DNA from: Anaerolineaceae bacterium
Lineage (GTDB): Bacteria; Chloroflexota; Anaerolineae; Anaerolineales; Anaerolineaceae
Length of the DNA: 64,000 bases
Direction: 5' to 3'
Assembly: GCA_016927865.1 (NCBI GenBank)
Contig: JAFGLU010000118.1
Span: 24,634-88,633 of the forward strand
Shown here piece after piece: positions 48,265 through 56,683 of this stretch; position 1 is the first letter of the stretch, and every line of letters starts with the position of its first letter. Position numbers and translations under genes: made by a program. Below the pieces are notes generated by a model. That model had not been told where the DNA came from. It did not search any database and saw only the letters and a program-made list of their open reading frames with translations.

Positions 48265-50166
48265 CTATTCTACCATCTCCGCCCACTGATTCATCTTCTG
48301 ATCCAGGAGTTGCTGGGCGTGCAGGTAATCCTGTCCCATTTTTTGCACTTTGGCGGGGTCGGTGGGCGGGTTTTCGAGCGCCTTCTCAATGGAGGCCAGT
48401 TTCGCTTCCAGGGCGGCGATCTCATCCTCGAGGTGCTTGATCTGTTGCAGCCGCTGGCGCTGTTTGTTGGTGGAGGGCCCGCTGGGGCGCGGAGCGTCTT
48501 CGCTGGGGCGGGCGGCAGGGCGGGGAGCGGTTTCACGCAGGGCGGCTTCGCGGGCAGCCTCGGCAGCCAGCATCTGCTTGTACTCGGAGTAGTCGCCGTC
48601 GAAGATGCGCAGCGTGGCCTCCTCGGGGAGCACTTCCCAGATTTGCGTGCCAAGGGCGTCGATCAGGTAGCGGTCATGCGAGACCAGCAAGATGGTGCCG
48701 TGGTAATTGGACAGGACAGCTTGCAGCACTTCCTGCGAAGGCAGATCGAGGTGGTTGGTGGGCTCGTCCAACAGGAGCAGGTTGGCGCTGCTGAGGGCCA
48801 GCACCGCCAGGGCCAGTCTGCCGCGCTCGCCGCCCGAAAGCATGCCCACCGTTTTGAAGACGTCTTCGCCGGTGAACAAGAATTTGGCCAGGTAGTCGCG
48901 AATTTCGCCCACGCGCATGTTCGGCGCGGCGGTTTCAATCTCTTGGATCAGGGTGTTGTTTCCGTGCAGGCCCTCGTGCGCCTGGGCAAAGTAGCCCACG
49001 TTCAGGTTAGCGCCCAGCTCGGTGCGCCCTTGCAGGGGCGGAATGAGTTCGAGAATGGTCTTGAGAAAGGTGGTTTTGCCCGCGCCGTTGGGACCCATAA
49101 TGGCGGCGCATTCGCCGCGGCGCAGAACCAGGTTGGGGACGGTGAACAGCACCCGACCCTCGTCCTGATAGCCTACGCCCAGATCGTAGGTGCGCAGCAC
49201 CAGGTCACCGGAACGCAGGGCCGGGGTCAGGCGGAAGCGCAGGTGGCGCGAATCGACGGGCGGGGTGATGACGGCCGTTTCCAGCAGGCGCTCCAGGCGC
49301 TTGAGCCGCCCTTGAGCCTGGCGCGTGTTCTGCCCGGCCATGTTGCGGCGGATGTATTCGTCTTCCTTTTCAATGAAAGCCTGCTGCGCTTCATATTCTT
49401 CCAGGCGGCGGCGGTAGCGCTCTTCGCGCTGGCGCAGGTAGGCGGAATAGTTGCCGCGGTAGGATTCCAGGCCGGGGGTCATTTCCCAGGTCTCTTCTAC
49501 CACCTGATCGAGGAAGTAGCGGTCGTGCGAGACGATTAGCGCGGCGCCGGGCCAATCTTTGAAGTATTTTTCCAGCCATTCGATGGCGGAAATATCCAGG
49601 TGATTGGTAGGCTCGTCCAGCAGGAGCAGGTCGGGGTCGGTGAGCAGGAGGCGGGCCAGAAAGGCGCGCGTTTGCTGCCCGCCAGATATCTGGTTGAGCG
49701 GGCGGTGATAATCGGCGGGGTCAAATCCCAGCCCCGCCAGGGTTTGGCGGATGCGGGTTTCATAAGCATAACCGCCGCGCAGCTCAAAAAGATGCTGCAA
49801 GCGACCGTAGCGCTCCAGGGTGTCGGGGTCGTGCCCGGCGCTCATGGTGTGCTCCAACTGGTGCAGCTCGGCCTGCATCTCGATCAGGTCGCCGAAGGCT
49901 CCCAGGCATTCTTCCCAAATCGAACGATGCGTGTCCAGGTTGGGGCGCTGGGGCAGATAACCCACGCGGATGCCGCGGGCCACGCGCACATCCCCGGCGG
50001 AAGCCTCTTCCAACCCGACCAGTACCTTGAGTAGGGTAGTTTTGCCCACGCCGTTGGCGCCAACCAGACCAATGCGCGCGCGCTGCGGAATGGCAAAACT
50101 CAAATCGCGGAAGATGTCTTCGGGGCCGTAGGATTTACTCAGGCCGCTGGCGGTCAACAGGGACAT
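48265..50166 (-). CDS. ABC-F family ATPase
   Basis: Soluble twin-ABC protein of 633 residues that acts on ribosomes or in translation rather than transport. The first domain has Walker A GANGVGKTT and signature ISGGQQTRAFLARLL; the second has GPNGAGKTT and LSGGERGRLALAVLAL. Both Walker B strands end DEPTNHLD. The inter-domain P-site linker is the arginine-rich region around residues 240-300 (EERYRRRLEEYEAQ). The C-terminal coiled coil (LQQIKHLEDEIAALEAKLAS) resembles Uup/EttA-like members. It has no adjacent antibiotic-resistance genes; palindromic elements flank it on both sides. Confidence 0.93.
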   Translation of the reverse strand: MSLLTASGLSKSYGPEDIFRDLSFAIPQRARIGLVGANGVGKTTLLKVLVGLEEASAGDVRVARGIRVGYLPQRPNLDTHRSIWEECLGAFGDLIEMQAELHQLEHTMSAGHDPDTLERYGRLQHLFELRGGYAYETRIRQTLAGLGFDPADYHRPLNQISGGQQTRAFLARLLLTDPDLLLLDEPTNHLDISAIEWLEKYFKDWPGAALIVSHDRYFLDQVVEETWEMTPGLESYRGNYSAYLRQREERYRRRLEEYEAQQAFIEKEDEYIRRNMAGQNTRQAQGRLKRLERLLETAVITPPVDSRHLRFRLTPALRSGDLVLRTYDLGVGYQDEGRVLFTVPNLVLRRGECAAIMGPNGAGKTTFLKTILELIPPLQGRTELGANLNVGYFAQAHEGLHGNNTLIQEIETAAPNMRVGEIRDYLAKFLFTGEDVFKTVGMLSGGERGRLALAVLALSSANLLLLDEPTNHLDLPSQEVLQAVLSNYHGTILLVSHDRYLIDALGTQIWEVLPEEATLRIFDGDYSEYKQMLAAEAAREAALRETAPRPAARPSEDAPRPSGPSTNKQRQRLQQIKHLEDEIAALEAKLASIEKALENPPTDPAKVQKMGQDYLHAQQLLDQKMNQWAEMVE

Positions 50167-50184
50167 GACGCTCTCTTTCTGGCG

Positions 50185-50297
50185 GGTAATTGCTCAGCCA
50201 GAGGTTGAAGGTTGCCAATTTGAGGTATTTGCGGGGGCTTTGCCCCCGCAAATACCTCAAATTGGGTAACCATAGTTACTCTGGCGGGTAGTATACC
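50185..50297. repeat. Palindromic element, copy 8
   Basis: 113 bp. Outer arms GTAATTGCTCAGCCAGAG and CTCTGGCGGGTAGTATACC pair imperfectly. The inner stem CCAATTTGAGGTATTTGCGG... (50215-50238) pairs perfectly over 24 bp with 50242-50265 around the loop TTT. It lies between divergent genes, just upstream of the ABC-F start. Confidence 0.93.
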
Positions 50298-50361
50298 AGA
50301 GCAGAGAAGAAAGAGTAACTGTAAAGAACACGAAAGGCGCAAGGTGTCCTGAAAAGGCCTG

Positions 50362-50367
50362 TATAAT
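50362..50367 (+). promoter_or_regulatory. -10 box of the SGNH hydrolase gene
   Basis: Perfect TATAAT about 50 nt before the TTG start at 50418. Confidence 0.45.
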
Positions 50368-50417
50368 TACCTCAACCATGCGCCTATTTGTTTAAATTGG
50401 CTTTTGCGAGGTGAGAT

Positions 50418-51512
50418 TTGAATATTACACGGCACCGTTGTGGTTTGCAGCGCACGTTGCGCGCCTTGGAAAAGGGTGTTGTGACCCTTGGTTTTATCGG
50501 TGGCTCGATCACCGATGGGCGTCCGGAATGGAACTGGCCGGAGCCGGTGGTGGCCTGGTTCTGCGAGCATTTCCCTGGCGTGCGGGTGAAGGTTGAAAAC
50601 GCCGCCATCGGCGCCACGGGCAGCGATCTGGCGGTGTTCCGCGCCCAGCGCGATCTCATCGACCGCGGCTGTGATTTGGTGTTCATTGAGTTTGCGGTGA
50701 ACGACGAGGGCGAGCCCGCCGAAAAGCGCATGCGCTCGCGCGAGGGACTGGTGCGCAAGCTGCTGGGCGGCGAGGGCCGCGACCTGATTTTCACCTATAC
50801 CTATATGCAATCGATGTATGCCGACATGCTGGCCGGGCGCGTGCCCCCTTCTATCGCCGAGTTCGAGCAGCTTGCCGAACATTATGGGATCGGCTCGGTA
50901 TGGATGGGACTGCACGCGTTTGAAGAAGTGCGCAAGGGGCGTATGTGCTGGGAAGAGTGGCTGCCCGACGGCTTGCACCCCCAATTCCGCGGCAGTTTGA
51001 GTTACGCCCAGGCGGTGACGGGCTTTTTGGAGCACGAGTTGTTGGGCGAAGGCGGCCCTGCTTTGCCAACGGTGCCGGCGCCGCTTAACCCCCACAACTG
51101 GGAGAACGGCTATCTGCTGCCCTTTGACCAGGTGCGCCTGGAAGGACCCTGGACGCTGCGCCGCTGGGTGAAGCTGGTGTGGATCGACCAGGTGCTGCGC
51201 ACTTCGGCGGTGGGCGCGCGGCTGGCCTTTGATTTCGAGGGGCGCGGATTGCTGCTGGCGCTTGATTTTGGCAAGGCCGCCGCCGAATTCCGCTACAGCC
51301 TGGATGGCGGCGAGTGGAAGCTCTCTGGTTTTGACCGCCCCGATTGGGTCGGCCCGGACGGCTGGTACCGGCCTTTGACCGTGGCGGATGACCTGCCGGA
51401 GGGTAAGCACACATTCGCACTGGAAGTGCTGCATGCCGATCCTAAGGGGGACGGGAGCGTGCCCAGCCAGGGAACGAACTTTAATTTGGGGTTGATTGGA
51501 ATTTTACCCTAA
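50418..51512 (+). CDS. SGNH/GDSL-type hydrolase with C-terminal beta domain
   Basis: Esterase-like enzyme of 364 residues. Block I LGFIGGSITDG (nucleophile serine), block II NAAIGATGSDL (glycine), block III FIEFAVNDEG (asparagine) and block V DGLHPQ (aspartate and histidine) follow the SGNH order in residues 20-190. A beta-rich C-terminal domain of about 140 residues follows (RLAFDFEGRGLLLALDFGK), a layout seen in carbohydrate deacetylases. There is no signal peptide, so it acts on imported acetylated sugars if that role is right. The start is TTG with GAGGTG upstream. Confidence 0.8.
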   Translation: MNITRHRCGLQRTLRALEKGVVTLGFIGGSITDGRPEWNWPEPVVAWFCEHFPGVRVKVENAAIGATGSDLAVFRAQRDLIDRGCDLVFIEFAVNDEGEPAEKRMRSREGLVRKLLGGEGRDLIFTYTYMQSMYADMLAGRVPPSIAEFEQLAEHYGIGSVWMGLHAFEEVRKGRMCWEEWLPDGLHPQFRGSLSYAQAVTGFLEHELLGEGGPALPTVPAPLNPHNWENGYLLPFDQVRLEGPWTLRRWVKLVWIDQVLRTSAVGARLAFDFEGRGLLLALDFGKAAAEFRYSLDGGEWKLSGFDRPDWVGPDGWYRPLTVADDLPEGKHTFALEVLHADPKGDGSVPSQGTNFNLGLIGILP

Positions 51513-52330
51513 TCGGATAGAACAACTTCCATGCCATCGTAAGCCGCTTCTGCGCCGTGGGGAGCAAAGAAGGCATGGAGTTCATCGTGCAAGGGGTTGC
51601 CGGAATGGGAGAAATGGTGGGCCAGAACCCGCCCGCCGGGGCGCAACAGGCCCGAGTCGCGGATACGCTCCAGCACCTGCAGGAAGGTATCGAAGCTGAG
51701 GTGCTGGTTGTAGCTGCCCTTGCCTACAGTTTCTTCGAGGATGATTGCATCGAACGAGTGCCCCTGCAGCGCCTGCCAGGTTTCTTCAGGAAAGTAACCG
51801 GTATCCGTGGCGTAGAGGATGGCGTGAGGGCCGGCTTCGATGCTGTAAAACAGCGCTTCCAAGTGGTCAATGGCATGGTAGGCGCGGAAGGCGGTGAAGT
51901 TGTAATCGTTATCCTGCCAGCTTTCAAAGGCGCTAACTGTCTGAATTTCGAGGCGCGCCTTTTCCAGGTCCAAGCCTTTTGCGGCCAGCTCCACAGCCAC
52001 GTCCTTCGGCCCATATAAGCGCATGACCGGGATGTTTGGCCCTCCGCCAAAGGGTTGGGGGCGTAGAAAGAAATTATCGGGGTTGAAGTGATCTTCGTGG
52101 GTGTGCGTGATCAAGCCTGTGCGCACTTTCCATAAGTTGAGGTTGAGGCGCTGCGCGGCTGCCAGCAGGTCGGGGCCAAAGTCGACCAATAAATCATCGT
52201 TGACCAGCAGCGCGCTGCGCAGGCGCAAATTCTTGCCGCCCAGGCGGCGTGCTTCGCTGCACACAGTGCAATTACAAAAAAGGGCGGGAAAACCTTCGGA
52301 TGCGCCGGTACCCAAGAATTGAAACCGCAT
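51509..52330 (-). CDS. Metallo-beta-lactamase-fold hydrolase, PhnP-like
   Basis: 273 residues. The opening RFQFLGTGASEGFPALFCNC with two cysteines, then LLVDFGPDLLAAAQ and the metal motif THTHEDHF, resembles the PhnP/cyclic phosphodiesterase subgroup of the metallo-beta-lactamase fold. LYATDTGYF and AHHFSHSGNP hold the remaining metal ligands. GGAGG is 9 nt upstream of the ATG. Its stop overlaps the convergent SGNH stop by 4 nt. A phnDCE-like transporter is encoded next, so a role in phosphonate or nucleotide phosphodiester metabolism is possible. Confidence 0.83.
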   Translation of the reverse strand: MRFQFLGTGASEGFPALFCNCTVCSEARRLGGKNLRLRSALLVNDDLLVDFGPDLLAAAQRLNLNLWKVRTGLITHTHEDHFNPDNFFLRPQPFGGGPNIPVMRLYGPKDVAVELAAKGLDLEKARLEIQTVSAFESWQDNDYNFTAFRAYHAIDHLEALFYSIEAGPHAILYATDTGYFPEETWQALQGHSFDAIILEETVGKGSYNQHLSFDTFLQVLERIRDSGLLRPGGRVLAHHFSHSGNPLHDELHAFFAPHGAEAAYDGMEVVLSD

Positions 52331-52368
52331 GGTGGAATTCCTCCATAAAGTGGATGATAGAAAAGTGA

Positions 52369-52471
52369 AAACTACTCGGAAAGCGAAGAAAAAGGCCGAA
52401 TTTGAACTATTTGCGGGGCTTCACCCCCGCAAATAGTTCAAATTCGGGTCTCACCACTGGCTGAGTAGTCG
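52369..52471. repeat. Palindromic element, copy 9
   Basis: About 103 bp. Outer arms AACTACTCGG (52370) and CTGAGTAGTC (52461) pair with mismatches. The inner stem CCGAATTTGAACTATTTGCG... (52396-52418) pairs perfectly over 23 bp with 52425-52447, with a 6-nt loop CTTCAC. The internal GAACTA/TAGTTC differs from other copies yet is still paired. Confidence 0.92.
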
Positions 52472-52544
52472 CGAAAAGGGATTGTAACACGAAGGTGTTC
52501 TGGAGTTTTATGTTAATGATCGGTAAAGAATACCCATTTGTAGC

Positions 52545-52573
52545 TTGCCCGAATCACAATAATGGATTATTAT
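52545..52573 (+). promoter_or_regulatory. Promoter TTGCCC-17-TATTAT of the phn-like operon
   Basis: The -35 is at 52545-52550 and the -10 at 52568-52573, upstream of the binding-protein gene. GGATTA and TAATCC (52564 and 52585) form an inverted repeat over the -10 box, a possible operator. Confidence 0.55.
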
Positions 52574-52610
52574 CAAAATCTGGTAATCCAATTTTTTTGG
52601 AGGAGAAAAA

Positions 52611-53774
52611 ATGAAACGCAGTATGTCTTTGATTTTGGCAGTGACGGTCATCGCTACGATGCTCCTGGCTGCTTGCGCGCCGGCTGCTACGCCTGCGCCT
52701 ACCGCGGTACCCACCGCCGTTCCCGCCACCGAGGTCCCCACTGAAGCCCCCACCGCTGTGCCCCCGACCGAGGTTCCGACCGAGGTTCCTGAGCCTGCCG
52801 TAGGTTCTCCGGAACACCCCATCAAAGTTTTGTTCGTTCCGTCGGTGGATGCTAACATCATCACCACGGGCGGCCAGGTAATGGCCGAGGCGTTGAACAA
52901 AGCCACCGGCTTGACCTTCGAGGTCAGCGTGCCTACCTCTTACGCCGCTACGATTGAAGAGATGTGCGCTTCCCCGACAGACACCATGGCCTTCATCCCC
53001 GGCCTGGGCTATGCCCTCGCCAGCCAGTTGTGCGGTGTGGACGTTGCCTTCAAGGCCGTTCGCTATGGTTATCCTGTGTACTGGGCCGAGTTCATCGTGG
53101 CCCGTGACAGCGAATACCAGACTCTGGCTGACCTGGAAGGCGCCAAGTGGGGTTACGGCGATGTCGGCTCCACCTCTGGTTACATGGTCCCGCTCGTGAT
53201 GTTCCAGGAACAGGGCATCACCCCCGGTGAAGAAGTTCAGACCGGCGGCCACAACCAGACCGTCACCGCCGTCTATAACGGCGAAGTTGACTTCGGCACC
53301 GTCTTCTACAGCGTTCCGCTGACCCCCGAAGGCGCCCCTGTCTTCAGCTTCGAGGATTACGAAGCCGGCACGGTCACCGATGACATGTACGAAATTCCGG
53401 AAGAATCCATCCCCAACTGCGCCCCCGATGCTGAAGGCAAGAAACTGCTGTGCGACGGCTGGCGTGTTTTGGATGCCCGCGCCAACATCCGTGCGGAAGC
53501 CCCGGATGTGATGCAGAAAGTGCGCATCCTGGCCATCTCGCCTGCCATCCCCAACGACACCATGGCCTTTGGGCCCGAGTTCCCCGCTGACGTTCGCACT
53601 CTGATCGAAGACGCTTTGATTTCCTTCGCAGAGACGGAAGACTGGGCGAATTCGATTGGCTCAAATGACTTCTATGGTTGGTCTGGCATTCTGCCCGCCA
53701 CCGACGCGGAATTTGATTTTGTCCGCGCGATGATTGAAGCCACCGGCCTTACGCTTGAAGGCCTGGGCCAGTAA
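52611..53774 (+). CDS. phnD: PhnD-like phosphonate/phosphite-binding lipoprotein
   Basis: Extracytoplasmic binding lipoprotein of an ABC importer, 387 residues. A signal peptide ends in the lipobox LLAAC (cysteine 22), followed by a Thr/Pro/Val-rich linker (ATPAPTAVPTAVPATEVPTE) typical of Chloroflexota lipoproteins. The binding domain starts at PIKVLFVPSVDANII, with GYGDVGSTSGYMVPL matching the PhnD anion-binding loop. GGAGG lies 8 nt before the ATG. Phosphonate, phosphite or phosphate are candidate ligands. It is separated from phnC by a hairpin. Confidence 0.9.
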   Translation: MKRSMSLILAVTVIATMLLAACAPAATPAPTAVPTAVPATEVPTEAPTAVPPTEVPTEVPEPAVGSPEHPIKVLFVPSVDANIITTGGQVMAEALNKATGLTFEVSVPTSYAATIEEMCASPTDTMAFIPGLGYALASQLCGVDVAFKAVRYGYPVYWAEFIVARDSEYQTLADLEGAKWGYGDVGSTSGYMVPLVMFQEQGITPGEEVQTGGHNQTVTAVYNGEVDFGTVFYSVPLTPEGAPVFSFEDYEAGTVTDDMYEIPEESIPNCAPDAEGKKLLCDGWRVLDARANIRAEAPDVMQKVRILAISPAIPNDTMAFGPEFPADVRTLIEDALISFAETEDWANSIGSNDFYGWSGILPATDAEFDFVRAMIEATGLTLEGLGQ

Positions 53775-53794
53775 TCCGACGTTCTACCGTTTTT

Positions 53795-53826
53795 CTGGGC
53801 AGGGAGCAATCCCTGCCCAGATTTTC
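53795..53826 (+). terminator. Hairpin between phnD and phnC
   Basis: CTGGGCAGGGA-GCAA-TCCCTGCCCAG, an 11-bp stem followed by ATTTTC. In such operons it allows the binding protein to be made in excess. A separate promoter for phnC is possible. Confidence 0.7.
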
Positions 53827-53914
53827 AAATCAACCCACCGGTTCGGATTAGTGGTTCAAAGCCGCTTATCCGAACTTGTGTTATATAGACAGCTCCTTCT
53901 GGTATCAATGAATT

Positions 53915-54670
53915 ATGCTTAAAATCCAAAATCTGACCAAGGTGTATATGCCAGCGAACGTGAGAGCGCTGGAGGATGTAACTTTTGACGTGCCCAAGGG
54001 CCAGTTTCTGGCAGTCATTGGATTGAGCGGTTCAGGAAAATCCACGCTGCTGCGCTGCATAAACCGGCTGGTTGAACCGACCTCGGGAAAGATCTTCCTG
54101 GACGGCCAGGATGTGACGGTGGCGAACGCCGAGGAACTGCGCCGCGTCCGGCGCAAAATCGGCATGGTTTTCCAGCACTTCAACCTGGTTCACCGCTCCA
54201 GTGTGCTGACCAATGTCCTGGCGGGCCGGTTGGGGTATACCAACCCGGCCTGGAGTCTGATCAACCGGTTCCCCAAGGCGGATATTGAAAAGGCCAGGTA
54301 CCAGTTGGAACGGGTTGGAATTGGGGATAAGACTCACCAGCGGGCCGATGCCCTTTCGGGTGGCCAGCAGCAGCGGGTGGGCATTGCCCGTGCTTTGATG
54401 CAGGACCCCGAGATCATTCTGGCTGATGAACCGGTGGCCAGCCTCGACCCGGTGCTGGCGCACAGTATCATGCAGTATCTGGAAAAGATCAATGCGGAAG
54501 ACGGCGTGACAGTGATTTGCAGCTTGCATTTCCTGGACCTGGTACATCGTTACGCACACCGTGCTATTGCTCTCAATGCGGGGCGCGTGGTGTTCGACGG
54601 GCTGCCAAAAGAGATCGATGACGAGCGGTTCAAAGAAATCTATGGGCAAGAAGCAGAACGCGTCGGCTAA
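53915..54670 (+). CDS. phnC: PhnC-like ABC ATPase
   Basis: ATPase of the phosphonate-type importer, 251 residues. Walker [11 protein letters not shown]-loop VFQHFNLV, the family insert [20 protein letters not shown], signature [15 protein letters not shown] and Walker [14 protein letters not shown] are all kept. The ATG at 53915 lacks a clear ribosome-binding sequence; its leader is AT-rich. The permease gene starts 12 nt after its stop. Confidence 0.93.
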   Translation: MLKIQNLTKVYMPANVRALEDVTFDVPKGQFLAVIGLSGSGKSTLLRCINRLVEPTSGKIFLDGQDVTVANAEELRRVRRKIGMVFQHFNLVHRSSVLTNVLAGRLGYTNPAWSLINRFPKADIEKARYQLERVGIGDKTHQRADALSGGQQQRVGIARALMQDPEIILADEPVASLDPVLAHSIMQYLEKINAEDGVTVICSLHFLDLVHRYAHRAIALNAGRVVFDGLPKEIDDERFKEIYGQEAERVG

Positions 54671-54682
54671 GGAGATCCGTCC

Positions 54683-56494
54683 ATGAAAACACCGAAAATT
54701 CTCAAATCTATTCTCCTGGGGCTGGCCATCCTGCTGGCGTTGGTCATTTATGCTTATGGCTTCCAGGTGACGAAAGTGAACCTGGAGGAGACTCGCGAGC
54801 CGCGCCGCCAGATGCAATTGACGCGCATTTTGCGTGCGCTGGTCCGGCCCGATATTTTTACCTACGAAAAAGAAGAATTCACAGTTTCTCTACCGATCTA
54901 TACCCCCTGCTCCGCCGAGGCTGAAGCACTGCCGGAACCAATCGCAGACAGCCCGTACATGGTGATGTCTCCAACGTGCGCCGACCCGTCCACCGAGGTG
55001 ACGGTAGAGGGATTTAATTTTGAGCCGAATACAACCGGGCCGCTGAATTTCATTCCCCCCAGCGGCGTTTCACTGCAAATGGGCACCATCACCACGGACA
55101 ATGATGGGCATTTTGTGGCCACCGTGAAACTGCCCAAGCGCCCCGATACGGTTGCGCAGGAAATCCGCGCCATTACTCGCCGAAATGTCGGCGGGCCGAT
55201 GTTTAGCAAGAATGCCAAAGACACCTGGGAAAAGATTATTGAGACGGTTTTCCTGGCGTTGTTGGCGACAACTTTCGGCGTGGCCATTGCCATTCCGATC
55301 AGTTTTGTTGCCGCGCGCAACATCATGACTCCGATTACCAGCCCGTTTACCAGTATCGCGATTTCGATCTTACTCATCCCGGTGGGTATCGTTGCGGGTG
55401 GATTTGTGGCTGGGAAGCTACACACGCTGGCAGACCTGATGACGGGCAGTATCTGGGGGGCGCTGGCCGGCGTGATTGGCACGCCTGTATTGATGTGGTT
55501 CATTTTCCGTTGGGCCGTGCCTCCGATTGAGGATGAGCCGCCGACCCGCTTTGAGCGAATTGCTCGCCCAATTGCGATATTCTTCACGTCATTGCTGGGC
55601 ATCTTGTTCCTTTACCTGGTGTCCAGTCTGGCCATCCAATTTGGGAAAGCCTTGATCGTGCCTTTGGGCGGGTTGGGCTTTCTGGGAAAGTTCATCGCCA
55701 GCCTGGGTGATATTTTGATGACCCTGATCCCGGTCGTGACCGCTCTGGCGGGCGCGGGCGTGCTGGGTGGTTTCGCTGGACGGGTTGGGCAGTGGGTGGT
55801 GGAGCACAGCTCTCATTCAGCGAACCGGATCACCAACCTGGTGTTGGGCGGGTTGGCCGGCGCGGCTTTGTTTGCCATCATTGGCGCGGGAATCAACTGG
55901 CTGTATCAGATCGATAACGCCTGGACCACCTTTGGTATCCCGGCCATTGTGGGAGCGATCGGCGGAGTTATCCTGGCAGGCTTCCTCTCGCGGACCGCCA
56001 CGCTGCCGATTGGCTTTTTTATCTACTCGCTGACTCGCACGCTGTTGAACGGCATGCGCTCGATCGAGTCGCTGGTCATGGTGATTATCTTCGCCGTGTG
56101 GGTGGGCATTGGACCCTTCGCGGGTGTGCTGGCGCTGGCTTTGCATACCATTGCTTCGAATGCCAAGCTGTATTCGGAGCAGGTTGAAGGCATTATGGCC
56201 GGGCCGCTGGAGGCGATCACCGCTACCGGCGCCAACCGTTTGCAGACGATTATCTACGCGGTTATCCCGCAGATTGTCCCGCCGTATATTTCGTACACCA
56301 TGTACCGCTGGGACATCAACGTGCGTATGTCTACGATCATCGGGTTCGCGGGCGGTGGTGGCATCGGCTTCTTGCTGCAGCAGAACATCAACCTGCTCAA
56401 CTACCGCGCCGCCAGCACGCAGATGCTCGCCATCGCCATCGTGGTTGCTTCGATGGACTATTTGAGCTCGAAGCTGCGCGAAAAAGCGATCTAG
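54683..56494 (+). CDS. phnE: PhnE-like permease with two extra modules
   Basis: Permease of the phosphonate-type importer, 603 residues against about 260-290 normally. An N-terminal anchor (about 9-27) is followed by an extra extracytoplasmic beta domain (about 60-165, VEGFNFEPNTTGPLNF). The BPD_transp_1 fold begins at ETVFLALLATTFGVAIAIP (about 187) but is interrupted after AARNIM (215) by about 230 residues with six or so extra membrane segments, and resumes at RTLLNGMRSIESLVM (452). The EAA loop VEGIMAGPLEAITATGANRL is intact at 501-520. GGAG precedes the ATG. Such an insertion is unusual. Confidence 0.85.
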   Translation: MKTPKILKSILLGLAILLALVIYAYGFQVTKVNLEETREPRRQMQLTRILRALVRPDIFTYEKEEFTVSLPIYTPCSAEAEALPEPIADSPYMVMSPTCADPSTEVTVEGFNFEPNTTGPLNFIPPSGVSLQMGTITTDNDGHFVATVKLPKRPDTVAQEIRAITRRNVGGPMFSKNAKDTWEKIIETVFLALLATTFGVAIAIPISFVAARNIMTPITSPFTSIAISILLIPVGIVAGGFVAGKLHTLADLMTGSIWGALAGVIGTPVLMWFIFRWAVPPIEDEPPTRFERIARPIAIFFTSLLGILFLYLVSSLAIQFGKALIVPLGGLGFLGKFIASLGDILMTLIPVVTALAGAGVLGGFAGRVGQWVVEHSSHSANRITNLVLGGLAGAALFAIIGAGINWLYQIDNAWTTFGIPAIVGAIGGVILAGFLSRTATLPIGFFIYSLTRTLLNGMRSIESLVMVIIFAVWVGIGPFAGVLALALHTIASNAKLYSEQVEGIMAGPLEAITATGANRLQTIIYAVIPQIVPPYISYTMYRWDINVRMSTIIGFAGGGGIGFLLQQNINLLNYRAASTQMLAIAIVVASMDYLSSKLREKAI

Positions 56495-56517
56495 TAATCG
56501 ATTGCTGGTTGCTGAAT

Positions 56518-56554
56518 ACTACACACCGGGTGCACAGCGCCCGGTGTGTAGTTT
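56518..56554 (+). terminator. Terminator of the phn-like operon
   Basis: ACTACACACCGGG pairs exactly with CCCGGTGTGTAGT across TGCACAGCG, followed by TTTAA. It lies 24 nt after the permease stop. Confidence 0.7.
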
Positions 56555-56596
56555 AACGAATGAACTCTCGTCTCATTGCCGCTGCGGGGTTGAAAC

Positions 56597-56619
56597 CCCT
56601 TGCTCAGGTCATGGAAGCC
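56597..56619 (+). repeat. CCCTTGCTCAG repeat, copy 1
   Basis: CCCTTGCTCAGGTCATGGAA then GCC, preceded by a small hairpin GGGG-TTGAAA-CCCC. A near-identical copy lies at 57721-57743 on the other side of the aldo/keto reductase gene. Confidence 0.6.
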
Positions 56620-56683
56620 CTTTGGGCTAAAGACAGGGTTTTCGGCCCGAAGGCAAAGGCGATTTGAGCCTGTTGGCAAACGG

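Noticed and set aside
12304-52471. CRISPR array or integron attC array as an explanation for the repeats
   Set aside because: The copies are kilobases apart, single, intergenic and not regularly spaced; there is no cas gene or integrase, and host genes of ordinary type lie between them.
12304-52471. Palindromic elements as simple rho-independent terminators
   Set aside because: They occur between divergent genes (19385, 28299, 50185, 52369), lack a T-tract after the stem and have extra outer arms.
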